Assembly (NCBI GenBank): GCA_046733315.1
Contig: JBKPOV010000019.1
Span: forward strand, 1-11,033
Reading direction: 5' to 3'
Source: VRUE01 sp046733315
GTDB lineage: Bacteria; Actinomycetota; Thermoleophilia; Solirubrobacterales; 70-9
Length of the DNA stretch: 11,033 bases
The position numbers were made by a program, and so were the translations under genes. This document shows, in pieces, positions 1 to 5,487 of this stretch; the stretch's first letter is position 1, and every line of letters starts with the position of its first letter. Under the pieces are notes generated by a model. It had not been told where the DNA came from. It made no database searches and saw only the letters and a list, made by a program, of their open reading frames with translations.

Positions 1-150
1 GGCCGCGGCGGCCCGGACGTGCTCAGGGGAGGTGCGGGCGCCGATGTGCTCAAGGGCAATAGCGGTGCCGATCGCCTGCGCGGCGGCGCCGGCTTCGATC
101 GTTGCCTTGGCGGGGCAGGCTCCGACTCGAGCCGAAGCTGCGAGAGATAG
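1..150 (+). CDS. RTX-type calcium-binding protein, C-terminal end (5' truncated)
   Basis: The frame is open from the first base of the window and ends at TAG 148-150, leaving 49 residues. These are glycine/aspartate nonapeptide repeats of the hemolysin-type calcium-binding (RTX) kind, visible as GGPDVLRGGAGADVLKG, then GADRLRGGAGFDRC. In this family each GGxGxDxLx unit binds Ca2+ in a parallel beta-roll, usually in secreted or surface proteins. The last unit degenerates into a Cys- and Ser-containing tail (DRCLGG...SCER), which I regard as a normal C-terminal cap for actinobacterial members. The N-terminal part, signal peptide and any enzymatic domain lie outside the window, so the function beyond calcium binding cannot be stated. 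An intrinsic terminator follows 7 bp after the stop, so this gene is probably the last of its transcript. Confidence 0.8.
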   Translation, partial: GRGGPDVLRGGAGADVLKGNSGADRLRGGAGFDRCLGGAGSDSSRSCER

Positions 151-157
151 GAATGAC

Positions 158-194
158 GGGATCGCGGGTAGCGCGATCCCTTGTTCCTCTTTTT
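158..194 (+). terminator. Rho-independent terminator after the RTX gene
   Basis: A perfect 9-bp inverted repeat, GGGATCGCG (158-166) and CGCGATCCC (172-180), encloses a 5-nt loop and is followed at once by a T-rich run, TTGTTCCTCTTTTT (181-194). Stem strength and position just after the RTX stop fit intrinsic termination. The T-rich run also encodes the first residues of the possible microprotein at 181, so the same hairpin could affect expression of that reading frame. Confidence 0.65.
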
Positions 195-288
195 CTCGAA
201 CAGGCTCGGCTGTGGTGGCTCCCTGCTCGTCTCGGCAGTCGTGACCGTGATTCTCCTCCTGCTTTTCGGTGTGATCGAACTCGACTAG
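181..288 (+). CDS. Possible 35-residue single-span membrane microprotein
   Basis: Reading from TTG 181 to TAG 286-288 gives 35 residues: a short head with the motif FFSNRLGCGGSLLVS (residues 4-18), then a hydrophobic helix (about residues 14-31, VVTVILLLLFGVI) and an acidic end (ELD). This is one transmembrane segment with a small polar N-terminus. The SNRLGxxGSLLVS pattern resembles tiny hypothetical actinobacterial membrane proteins that I recall, but I cannot confirm a family from memory. No other start codon is available in this frame, because a stop at 169-171 closes it upstream. The TTG lies directly against a strong hairpin and has no well-placed Shine-Dalgarno sequence, which counts against efficient translation. 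The epimerase stub begins 11 nt downstream. The function is unknown and the coding call is uncertain. Confidence 0.45.
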   Translation: MFLFFSNRLGCGGSLLVSAVVTVILLLLFGVIELD

Positions 289-299
289 TCCACGAACGA

Positions 300-389
300 G
301 TGCTCATCACCGGCGGGGCGGGCTTTGTCGGCTCGCACCTGGCACGGCATTGCTCGAACCTGGCCGCCGCGACCCGCGCGAGTGGCTAG
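300..389 (+). pseudogene. N-terminal stub of an NAD(P)-dependent epimerase/dehydratase
   Basis: From GTG 300 the translation begins VLITGGAGFVGSHLA. This is the beta1-glycine-rich loop-alphaA signature (GGxGxxG) of extended short-chain dehydrogenases such as UDP-sugar epimerases, at its usual place at the N-terminus. After about 16 residues the similarity stops, and the frame runs through unrelated sequence to TAG 387-389, giving 29 codons against roughly 300 or more for a complete enzyme. No continuation (YxxxK catalytic motif, substrate domain) is visible in any frame downstream, where the toxin-antitoxin locus begins. I read it as a broken remnant, with the break near 350. It could be a deletion or insertion scar. 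A chance match is unlikely given the motif and its N-terminal position. Confidence 0.55.
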
Positions 390-393
390 CCAG

Positions 394-415
394 CATAATC
401 TGATAATCTGATTTC
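394..415 (+). promoter_or_regulatory. Candidate leaderless promoter/operator of the toxin-antitoxin pair
   Basis: Two tandem copies of ATAATCTG (395-402, 403-410) supply -10-like hexamers CATAAT (394-399) and GATAAT (402-407). With GATAAT as -10, transcription would begin at or within a base or two of the antitoxin GTG (416), and no Shine-Dalgarno sequence precedes that GTG, so a leaderless mRNA is likely. A perfect 10-bp palindrome, TGGCTAGCCA (383-392), lies just upstream. The palindrome or the tandem repeats could be the operator, since antitoxins of this family usually repress their own promoter. Confidence 0.4.
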
Positions 416-667
416 GTGAAGCAATTGAGCGCCACCGATGCGTCTCGTCGGTTCTCAGAAGTCTTGGACGATGTAGAGCGGGGCGGGGAGTCCTACGTCG
501 TGGTCCGTCACGGCCGGGCCGTGGCGACCATCGGTCCCACGAGCGGCGGAACCGGGAAGTCACTCAAGGAGGCGCTTCGTGCCAATCGGCCTGATGATGC
601 CTGGGCGGACGAGCTGCGGGAGCTTCGCGAGGGCATGGAGCCTGTGACGGACCGCTGGCACGACTGA
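416..667 (+). CDS. Phd/YefM-family (VapB-like) antitoxin
   Basis: This 83-residue protein has the typical Phd/YefM N-terminal fold: MKQLSATDASRRFSEVLDDVERGGESYVVVRHGRAVATIGP in outline, with the short strand, the ASRRFSEVLD helix, the strand after GGE, and the HGRAVATI beta hairpin (residues 1-41). This part dimerises and binds operator DNA in the family. The remaining part (about 48-83, charged, with DDAWADELRELREG) fits the segment that wraps around and blocks the toxin. The start is GTG 416, the only one that gives the canonical N-terminus, and it probably sits on a leaderless transcript. The stop TGA (665-667) overlaps the toxin's CTG start, so the two are translationally coupled, as in most VapBC-type operons. 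The role is toxin neutralisation and autorepression in the cytoplasm. Exact subfamily naming is less sure than the antitoxin call. Confidence 0.87.
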   Translation: MKQLSATDASRRFSEVLDDVERGGESYVVVRHGRAVATIGPTSGGTGKSLKEALRANRPDDAWADELRELREGMEPVTDRWHD

Positions 668-1056
668 TCCTCGATACGACTGTCTTGGTGGACGCCGAGC
701 GTGGGGGCGATGCACTGGACGAGGCGATCGGCGACAGTGACGATGTCGCTGTTGCGGCGATTACCGTGGCAGAGCTGAGGGTGGGCGTTCAGCTGGCAAA
801 AGGGCGCCGAAGGAACAAACGCGAGCGCTTCGTCGCCGCGATTCTCGATGCCGTCTCGATTGAGCCCTATGACCTTGAGGTAGTCGAGGCCCACGCTGTC
901 CTGTTGGCGCACGTCCGGCGGGTGGGAACCCCTCGCGGCGCCCACGACCTCATCATCGCTGCGACGGCACGAGCTCAGGAGCGGCAGGTCGTGAGCCTTG
1001 ATCGAAGGGGCTTTGCCGAGCTCCCCGGGGTCTCCCTCGCGAGTGGGGCTGACTAG
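664..1056 (+). CDS. PIN-domain ribonuclease toxin (VapC-like), apparent CTG start
   Basis: Read from CTG 664 this is a 130-residue PIN domain, the normal length for VapC/FitB toxins. The four acidic positions of the Mg2+-dependent nuclease site are all present: D4 in MILDTTVLVD, E37 in TVAELRVG, D95 in AHDLIIAATA, and D113 in SLDRRGF. Such toxins cut RNA, often tRNA or rRNA, until the partner antitoxin blocks the site. The start matters: the next usable start, TTG 685, would remove D4 and the first beta strand. The CTG overlaps the antitoxin stop as CTGA, a variant of the familiar ATGA coupling, and falls exactly where family members begin. No in-frame ATG, GTG or TTG gives the same N-terminus. 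An intact active site suggests a working toxin. A hairpin begins at its stop codon. Confidence 0.87.
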   Translation: MILDTTVLVDAERGGDALDEAIGDSDDVAVAAITVAELRVGVQLAKGRRRNKRERFVAAILDAVSIEPYDLEVVEAHAVLLAHVRRVGTPRGAHDLIIAATARAQERQVVSLDRRGFAELPGVSLASGAD

Positions 1057-1069
1057 ACGCTGGGCGTCT
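1055..1069 (+). terminator. Weak hairpin at the end of the toxin gene
   Basis: AGACGC (1055-1060) and GCGTCT (1064-1069) form a 6-bp stem with a 3-nt loop that begins inside the toxin stop codon. No T-run follows, so intrinsic termination is doubtful; it may only stabilise the 3' end. It lies in the 81-bp gap between the toxin gene and the convergent membrane-protein gene. Confidence 0.25.
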
Positions 1070-1137
1070 CGCATTCGTTGAGTCCCGCCCGTCGGCCTCT
1101 GACTCGATTGGGGGGACTTCCTCATTGGTCATGATCC

Positions 1138-2013
1138 TCAGTCGCCGTCTTTGCCTTGCCGGTTCGTCTCGCCCGGATGGGTGATCCGTTCGGCGGCTTC
1201 GCGGACTTCGGCCCCCGCCTCGCGGGTCGCGGCGGCGGCCTGGTCTCCGACCGCCGCCAGGCCCTCGCTCGGCTTGCCACCGACGATGTCGCGGAAGGCT
1301 TCCTTGAAGCGCTCGGTGCGGCGCTCGGGGGCGAAGCGATCCTCGGCCTTGGCCTGCTTCGCCGGCCGCCGCTCGCCATAGCGGTAGCGGGCCCAAGCCG
1401 AGTGCGGCTTGCCGATGCGGCCGGCTCCGTAGAAGGCGACGGGCGCCACGAAGATGCCGATCGCGCCGTGCAGGATCCGCCCCTTGGCGAAGCAGGTCGC
1501 CACGCAGCCAAAGGCGAAGAGGGTGAGGACGATGCTGGTGACAAAAGCCTCGTTCGTGGTCGAATCGATCGCCACCGGGCTGACGCCGAGCACGATCAGC
1601 AGCATCAACGCCGCGGCGATCACGGTGGCGTCGACCGAGCTGCGGCCCTCCTCCGTCCAGTAGACGTCCTCGAGGTGGACCCAGAGGGCGAACTCGTCGA
1701 TCGTCAGCCCGACGCCGACGCCGAAAAGAAGCGCGCAGATCTCGGCGTACGGAGTGCGACCGTCGCTGACGAAGCCGAGCGTTCCAGCAGCCATCATCGT
1801 CACGATCCCGAAGACAAGGTGGTGAAGGTGAAGCCCGGACTCGCTTTCGATGTTGCCCGGCCACCACGAGACATTGCCGCTGCGGATGATCCGCGTGCTC
1901 ATCCGGATGAAGGCGAAGGAGGCGAGGAAGCCGATCAGGACGAGGAAGACCGCCTGCTCGTTGTGGTCTTCGAGGTTGCCCCAGAAGTTGGTGAGAATCG
2001 ACCCTGTAGCCAT
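1138..2013 (-). CDS. Conserved polytopic membrane protein with His/acid clusters
   Basis: This 291-residue protein has about six hydrophobic segments (roughly 20-38, 64-82, 88-105, 128-147, 156-175 and 180-197) and a polar C-terminal tail (about 205-291) rich in Arg, Lys, Glu and Ala that looks helical and cytoplasmic. Two short conserved-looking blocks stand out: GLHLHHLVFGI (60-70) and TIDEFALWVHLEDVYW (104-119), which put His62, His64, His65, Asp106, Glu107, His113, Glu115 and Asp116 near membrane boundaries. I recall similar uncharacterised actinobacterial integral membrane proteins with these blocks, but no function. The arrangement suggests metal binding, which is inference. The ATG (2011-2013) has no clear Shine-Dalgarno. 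The gene lies 22 bp downstream of the sulfotransferase on the same strand, so the two are probably cotranscribed. Confidence 0.8.
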   Translation of the reverse strand: MATGSILTNFWGNLEDHNEQAVFLVLIGFLASFAFIRMSTRIIRSGNVSWWPGNIESESGLHLHHLVFGIVTMMAAGTLGFVSDGRTPYAEICALLFGVGVGLTIDEFALWVHLEDVYWTEEGRSSVDATVIAAALMLLIVLGVSPVAIDSTTNEAFVTSIVLTLFAFGCVATCFAKGRILHGAIGIFVAPVAFYGAGRIGKPHSAWARYRYGERRPAKQAKAEDRFAPERRTERFKEAFRDIVGGKPSEGLAAVGDQAAAATREAGAEVREAAERITHPGETNRQGKDGD

Positions 2014-2035
2014 GCAGGGACGAGTCTAAGCCGCC

Positions 2036-2950
2036 CTATTGCTTGACCGGATCGGGCACTGCCGGCACGAGATCGAACTCCGTCCCCAGTCGCAGCTCGC
2101 TGTAGCGCTCGGTCCAGTCGTCGTTGAGCCCGTCGGACTGGCGTTTCATCCGTGGCTCGAAGGTGAAGCCCTCGGGAGGGGAGAGATCGAGCCGCTCGAG
2201 CAGATGCAGCGTGCTGGTCTCGTAGTCGGCCTCGAAGTTCTCGTAGAGGATCAGCACGGGCTTGATGCAGGAGTGCTCGAAGAAGGCGTCCCAAGCTGCC
2301 TCTTCGACCAGGATCTGATCGAGCAGGTGGCCGATCGCGCGGTAGTGGAAGCGCAGCTGCGGCCGGTGTTCCTCGATGAAGCTCTTGTAGGGCGGGGAGC
2401 CGTCCTGCTCGACCGAGGCTGCCTTTGCCTGGGCCTGGTCCTCGCGCCAGGTCGCCGTTTGCACCGCCTTCCACAGCGAGACCGCCTGGCGCAGCTTGTT
2501 GGCCCGGACCACGCGGACGAAGGTCAGCTCCGGGAAGACCTCGGGCAGGAGCTCGGCGAGGGGAAGGTCGCGGTAGCGGGGGATGTTGCGCAGGAGGCTG
2601 ACGAAGTCGCCGAAGTAGCCCCACATCAGCTTGGCGCCGAAGACCCCGTTGGGCGTCGTCCCGACCTCGAAGACCCACTCGAGATAGCGGTCGTAGGCGG
2701 CGCGGCTCCACAGCGGCGAGCGGGGCGGGGGCTCGCTGCCGATCGCGCGCTCGCCCAGGTGGTCGCGAATCGACTGGTCCTCGACCCCGAGGAAGTATTC
2801 CTCGGGCCGCCGCGGGCGGCCGCTGTGGCGCAGCGCCTCGAAGTACTCCTCCGGCTTGCCCGCCACGCCGGTGTCAGCCAGCGCATGGCAGACCAGTGTG
2901 CTCCCGCTTCGAGGCGTGGCGCAGACGATGTAGGAGCGTTGAGGTTGCAT
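2036..2950 (-). CDS. Stf0-like sulfotransferase (PAPS-dependent)
   Basis: The 304-residue protein aligns by eye with mycobacterial Stf0, the trehalose 2-sulfotransferase. It has the 5'-phosphosulfate-binding loop TPRSGSTLV (12-20), followed by TGVAGKPEEYF (27-37), where Glu35 matches the Glu proposed as general base in Stf0. It also has TPNGVFGAKLMW (99-110) and VRVVRANKLRQAVSLWKAVQTATWR (145-169 in outline), the segment equivalent to the 3'-phosphate-binding part. The reaction would be sulfate transfer from PAPS to a hydroxyl, most likely of a sugar; the acceptor cannot be read from sequence. The start is ATG 2948-2950, which places the PSB loop at the family's usual distance from the N-terminus. 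The open frame continues upstream, but only antisense to the sulfatase. Neighbours: a divergent sulfatase 51 bp away and a membrane protein downstream. Confidence 0.9.
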   Translation of the reverse strand: MQPQRSYIVCATPRSGSTLVCHALADTGVAGKPEEYFEALRHSGRPRRPEEYFLGVEDQSIRDHLGERAIGSEPPPRSPLWSRAAYDRYLEWVFEVGTTPNGVFGAKLMWGYFGDFVSLLRNIPRYRDLPLAELLPEVFPELTFVRVVRANKLRQAVSLWKAVQTATWREDQAQAKAASVEQDGSPPYKSFIEEHRPQLRFHYRAIGHLLDQILVEEAAWDAFFEHSCIKPVLILYENFEADYETSTLHLLERLDLSPPEGFTFEPRMKRQSDGLNDDWTERYSELRLGTEFDLVPAVPDPVKQ

Positions 2951-3001
2951 CGCGGAGCGCTTTAGTCTCTCCCTGGTACCCACACGAGGAGAAAACACCA
3001 C
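2951..3001. promoter_or_regulatory. Shared divergent control region of sulfotransferase and sulfatase
   Basis: Only 51 bp separate the two divergent starts, so both promoters must overlap here or extend into the coding sequences. On the plus strand GAGGAGA (2986-2992) is a good Shine-Dalgarno sequence 9 nt before TTG 3002 and decides the sulfatase start. No convincing -10/-35 pair could be assigned on either strand. A shared region this short implies linked regulation, but that is inference. Confidence 0.4.
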
Positions 3002-4333
3002 TTGGACGCCCCGCCGAACATCCTCTACATCCACTCGCACGACACCGGCCGCTTTGTTCAGCCCTACGGGTTCCAGGTCCCGACTCCGAACCTGCAGCTC
3101 CTCGCCGACCAGGGAGTCCTCTTCCGCGAGGCCTTCTGCGCCGCGCCGACCTGCTCCGGCAGCCGCGCCAGCCTGCTGACCGGCCTCTACTGCCACAACA
3201 ACGGCATGCTCGGCCTCGCCCACCGGGGCTGGGCGCTCAACGACTACAAGCAGCACTGGGTTCACACGCTGCGCAAGGCCGGCTACCGCTCGACGATGAT
3301 CGGCGAGCAGCACATCTCCGTCGACCCCGGCGTGATCGGCTACGACGAGCTGGTCACGGTCGATACCAACCACGCCGAGAACGTGGCCCCGCTGACGATC
3401 GAAGCGTTGCAGAAGGCACCCTCGCAGCCCTGGTTTATGTCGGTCGGCTTCTTCGAGACGCACCGGAGCTTCTTCGCGCCGACCTCGGTGCGGGACACGC
3501 TCTACTCGCTGCCGCCGGCCAACCTTCCCGACGTGATCGCCACCCGCCGCGACGTCGCCGCCTTCAAGACGAGCGCGCGCTCGTTGGACCACGGAATCGG
3601 CGCCGTGCTGCACGCCCTGCACGACTTCGGCCTGGTCGACAACACGCTGGTCATCTGCACGACCGACCACGGCATCGCCTTTCCCGGCGCCAAGGCGACC
3701 CTGTTCGACCGCGGCATCGGGGTGCTGATGATCGTGCGCGGCCCGAGCGGCTTCACGGGAGGAAAGGTGATCGACGCGCCCGTCAGCCACCTCGACGTCT
3801 TCCCGACCCTTTGCGAGCTGGCCGGGGTCGCCGCGCCGCCGTGGCTGCAGGGCGCCTCGCTGATGCCGCTCGTGCGGGGCGAGACCGAGCGCTTGCACGA
3901 CGCGATCTTCGCCGAGACGACCTACCACGCCGCCTACCAGCCGCACCGCGCGATCCGCACCGAGCGCTGGAAGTACATCAGGCGCTTCGACGACTACGAG
4001 CACCCGATCCTCGCCAACTGCGACGACAGCGACAGCAAGGACCTCCTGGTAGAGGCCGGCTGGGGCGAGCAGGTGGTCCCGGAGGAGCAGCTCTACGACC
4101 TCGTCCTCGATCCCGAGGAGGGGAACAACCTGGCCGGCGATGCGACTCGTCAGGACGTGCTCGAGGAACTGCGGGGGCGGCTGGAGGCCTGGATGCGCGA
4201 CACCGAAGACCCACTGCTCGACGGCCCGGTGCCGCCGCCGCCCGGAGCGGTCGTAAGCGAGCAGTGGCAGCGCTCGCCCGACGAACCGGTTCGCGTTGTC
4301 ACGGCGGATGCCACGGCCGTGCCATCCAGGTGA
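3002..4333 (+). CDS. Sulfatase (alkaline-phosphatase superfamily, heparan N-sulfatase-like)
   Basis: This 443-residue sulfatase hydrolyses sulfate esters or sulfamates. Visible family features: the N-terminal metal strand NILYIHSHDTGR with Asp14; the formylglycine site APTCSGSRASLLTG, with Cys51 and Arg55; GEQH (101-104); the FETH segment with His154; the second metal pair TTDHG (Asp222, His223); Lys231; and SHLDVFPTLCELAG (262-275). The order and the HDTGR start resemble bacterial relatives of heparan N-sulfatase. In the maturation motif C-x-P-x-R the proline is Gly53. No signal peptide is present, so it probably acts in the cytoplasm unless exported otherwise. TTG 3002 is chosen because GAGGAGA lies 9 nt upstream and the protein then begins just before the conserved NILYI strand. 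It is divergent from a sulfotransferase, and its last 35 bp overlap a convergent gene. The substrate is unknown. Confidence 0.92.
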   Translation: MDAPPNILYIHSHDTGRFVQPYGFQVPTPNLQLLADQGVLFREAFCAAPTCSGSRASLLTGLYCHNNGMLGLAHRGWALNDYKQHWVHTLRKAGYRSTMIGEQHISVDPGVIGYDELVTVDTNHAENVAPLTIEALQKAPSQPWFMSVGFFETHRSFFAPTSVRDTLYSLPPANLPDVIATRRDVAAFKTSARSLDHGIGAVLHALHDFGLVDNTLVICTTDHGIAFPGAKATLFDRGIGVLMIVRGPSGFTGGKVIDAPVSHLDVFPTLCELAGVAAPPWLQGASLMPLVRGETERLHDAIFAETTYHAAYQPHRAIRTERWKYIRRFDDYEHPILANCDDSDSKDLLVEAGWGEQVVPEEQLYDLVLDPEEGNNLAGDATRQDVLEELRGRLEAWMRDTEDPLLDGPVPPPPGAVVSEQWQRSPDEPVRVVTADATAVPSR

Positions 4334-4961
4334 TGCAGGTCCAGCCGGGCGTCTCGGCGTCGGCCGGATGCCAGCGCTCACCGCGCTCGAAGACGCTGAG
4401 GCCACAGTTCCGCGTGCGGACGTTCCACAGCCGCGGGACCATCGCCGGCTCGAACGCATCGCCGAGCAGCGAGTCAAAGAGGAAGAACCGGGAGAAGATG
4501 CCGTGGGTGACGATCAGCGTTCTTTCCTCCGCGGGCTGAGACTCCAGCTCAGCCTTCAGCCGTCTCACCCTGGCGCGGACCTCGTTGAAGGATTCCCCGC
4601 CCTCGCCAGAGTGATCGGGGTCATCCGCGTGGGCGGCCATCCGTGACGACCAGCGGCGCAGCTTCTGCTCCTCGGGGCTCAGTTGCCCGTAGCCATCGGA
4701 CTCTTTGAGCTCGTGCACGTAGGGCAGGACATCGACTGGCAGCTCGAGCGCGTCGCTCAGCGGCGTCGCGGTTTCGATGGCGCGGCGCATCGGGCTGCTC
4801 AGTAGTCGGGTCACCCCGATCCCCTTCAGGGCCCCGGCCGCGGCGGCCGCTTGTTGGCGACCTCGCTCGCTGAGCCGGTCGCCGGCCTCGGCCGGCAAGG
4901 CGATCGCCTCCGGGTCCGCGTTGGAGGCGGACTCGCCATGGCGAAGCAGAAGCGCGCGCAC
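4299..4961 (-). CDS. Histidine phosphatase family protein (phosphoglycerate mutase-like)
   Basis: The 220-residue protein carries the hallmark of the histidine phosphatase clade: LLRHGES (5-11), with His8 as the residue phosphorylated during catalysis; SERGRQQA (31-38); SSPMRRAIETA (55-65) with the second phosphate-binding Arg; an acidic HELKE (83-87); and the late catalytic His153 in IVTHG. The spacing is normal, so the enzyme should be active as a phosphomonoesterase; which substrate it takes cannot be told. The start is GTG 4959-4961, six codons before RHG, as is usual. A GAGAAG stretch about 10 nt upstream may serve as ribosome binding site. Its 3' end overlaps the sulfatase 3' end by 35 bp in convergent orientation. 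The C-terminal 40 or so residues (CGLSVFERGERWHP...) are ordinary for short family members. Confidence 0.9.
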   Translation of the reverse strand: MRALLLRHGESASNADPEAIALPAEAGDRLSERGRQQAAAAAGALKGIGVTRLLSSPMRRAIETATPLSDALELPVDVLPYVHELKESDGYGQLSPEEQKLRRWSSRMAAHADDPDHSGEGGESFNEVRARVRRLKAELESQPAEERTLIVTHGIFSRFFLFDSLLGDAFEPAMVPRLWNVRTRNCGLSVFERGERWHPADAETPGWTCITWMARPWHPP

Positions 4962-4979
4962 CGGCCGATCTTCTCAGCA

Positions 4980-5019
4980 CGAGGCGTGCTGCCTCGCTCG
5001 GGGAGGGCTAGCCTCCCCG
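4980..5019. promoter_or_regulatory. Two tandem hairpins in a divergent intergenic region
   Basis: Between the histidine phosphatase start (4961) and the NTF2-like start (5045) lie two perfect inverted repeats in tandem. CGAGGC/GCCTCG (4980-4985, 4991-4996) has a 5-nt loop, and CGGGGAGG/CCTCCCCG (4999-5006, 5012-5019) also has a 5-nt loop. No T-run follows on either strand. As RNA they would sit in the leader of the NTF2-like gene, ending about 12 nt before its Shine-Dalgarno sequence; as DNA they could be operators. I saw no clear promoter hexamers in the remainder. Confidence 0.4.
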
Positions 5020-5044
5020 GCGACAACTAGCGAAGGGAGCGCCG

Positions 5045-5467
5045 ATGCTTTCGTGGCTGGCCGGAAAGATGATCGCTCGCAACATGAAGTCGATGCGGGC
5101 CGGGGACGCCGGACCGACGCTGGCGATGGACGCCGATGACGTCAGGTTCACATTCCCCGGCGACAGCTCATTCGCTCCCGGGGCGAGCAACAAGCGAGAG
5201 CTGGAGCAATGGCTCGAGCGCTTCACCGAGATCGGGCTGCAGATCTACCCGGACGAGGTCATCCTCAAGGGCTTTCCTTGGCGCCAGACGATCTGCGTTC
5301 GTGGCCACATCCATCTCGACGATTCCACCGAGGGGCGCGTCTACGACAACCGCTACGTGATCTGGGGCCACATCGCCTGGGGAAAGCTGCGTGAGTACGA
5401 GGTCTACGAGGACACCGAAGAGACACGCCGGCTCGACGAGTACCTCTCCAGGACGGCTGGAGCGTAG
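5045..5467 (+). CDS. NTF2/SnoaL-like cone-fold protein
   Basis: This 140-residue protein has the pattern of an NTF2-like (SnoaL-type) domain. An N-terminal helix is followed by DADDVRFTFPG (29-39), a helix NKRELEQWLERFTEIG (49-64), then a run of beta strands (EVILKGFPWRQTICVRGHIHLD, 71-92 in outline; NRYVIWGHIAWGKLREYEVYED, 102-123 in outline) that would form the curved sheet and pocket. Such proteins are small isomerases, hydrolases or ligand binders, and no reaction can be assigned. There is no signal peptide. The start ATG 5045 has a good GAAGGGAG Shine-Dalgarno sequence (5032-5039), 5 nt upstream. It is followed after 20 bp by the acylphosphatase-phosphoesterase fusion on the same strand, so the two are likely cotranscribed; whether they share a process is unknown. 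Confidence 0.8.
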   Translation: MLSWLAGKMIARNMKSMRAGDAGPTLAMDADDVRFTFPGDSSFAPGASNKRELEQWLERFTEIGLQIYPDEVILKGFPWRQTICVRGHIHLDDSTEGRVYDNRYVIWGHIAWGKLREYEVYEDTEETRRLDEYLSRTAGA

Positions 5468-5487
5468 CGAGAGGGGGCGGCGCGACG

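Noticed and set aside
1..150. Glycine-rich repeats as a CRISPR or DNA tandem repeat
   Set aside because: The periodicity follows the codons of an RTX protein (9-residue unit), and the DNA copies are diverged, so it is a coding repeat.
1156..2046. Plus-strand open frame of 296 residues opposite the membrane protein
   Set aside because: Its composition (Asp, Glu, Arg, Ala runs) is that of an antisense shadow in GC-rich DNA, while the minus strand encodes coherent membrane helices.
2951..4477. Upstream extension of the sulfotransferase frame to a protein of about 813 residues
   Set aside because: The extra part lies antisense to the sulfatase and histidine phosphatase region, has low-complexity Arg/Val/Glu composition and no recognisable domain; the conserved sulfotransferase begins right after ATG 2950.
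2896..4539. Plus-strand frame of 547 residues over the sulfatase gene
   Set aside because: Arg/Pro/Ala-rich out-of-frame translation; the sulfatase frame over the same DNA has all family motifs.
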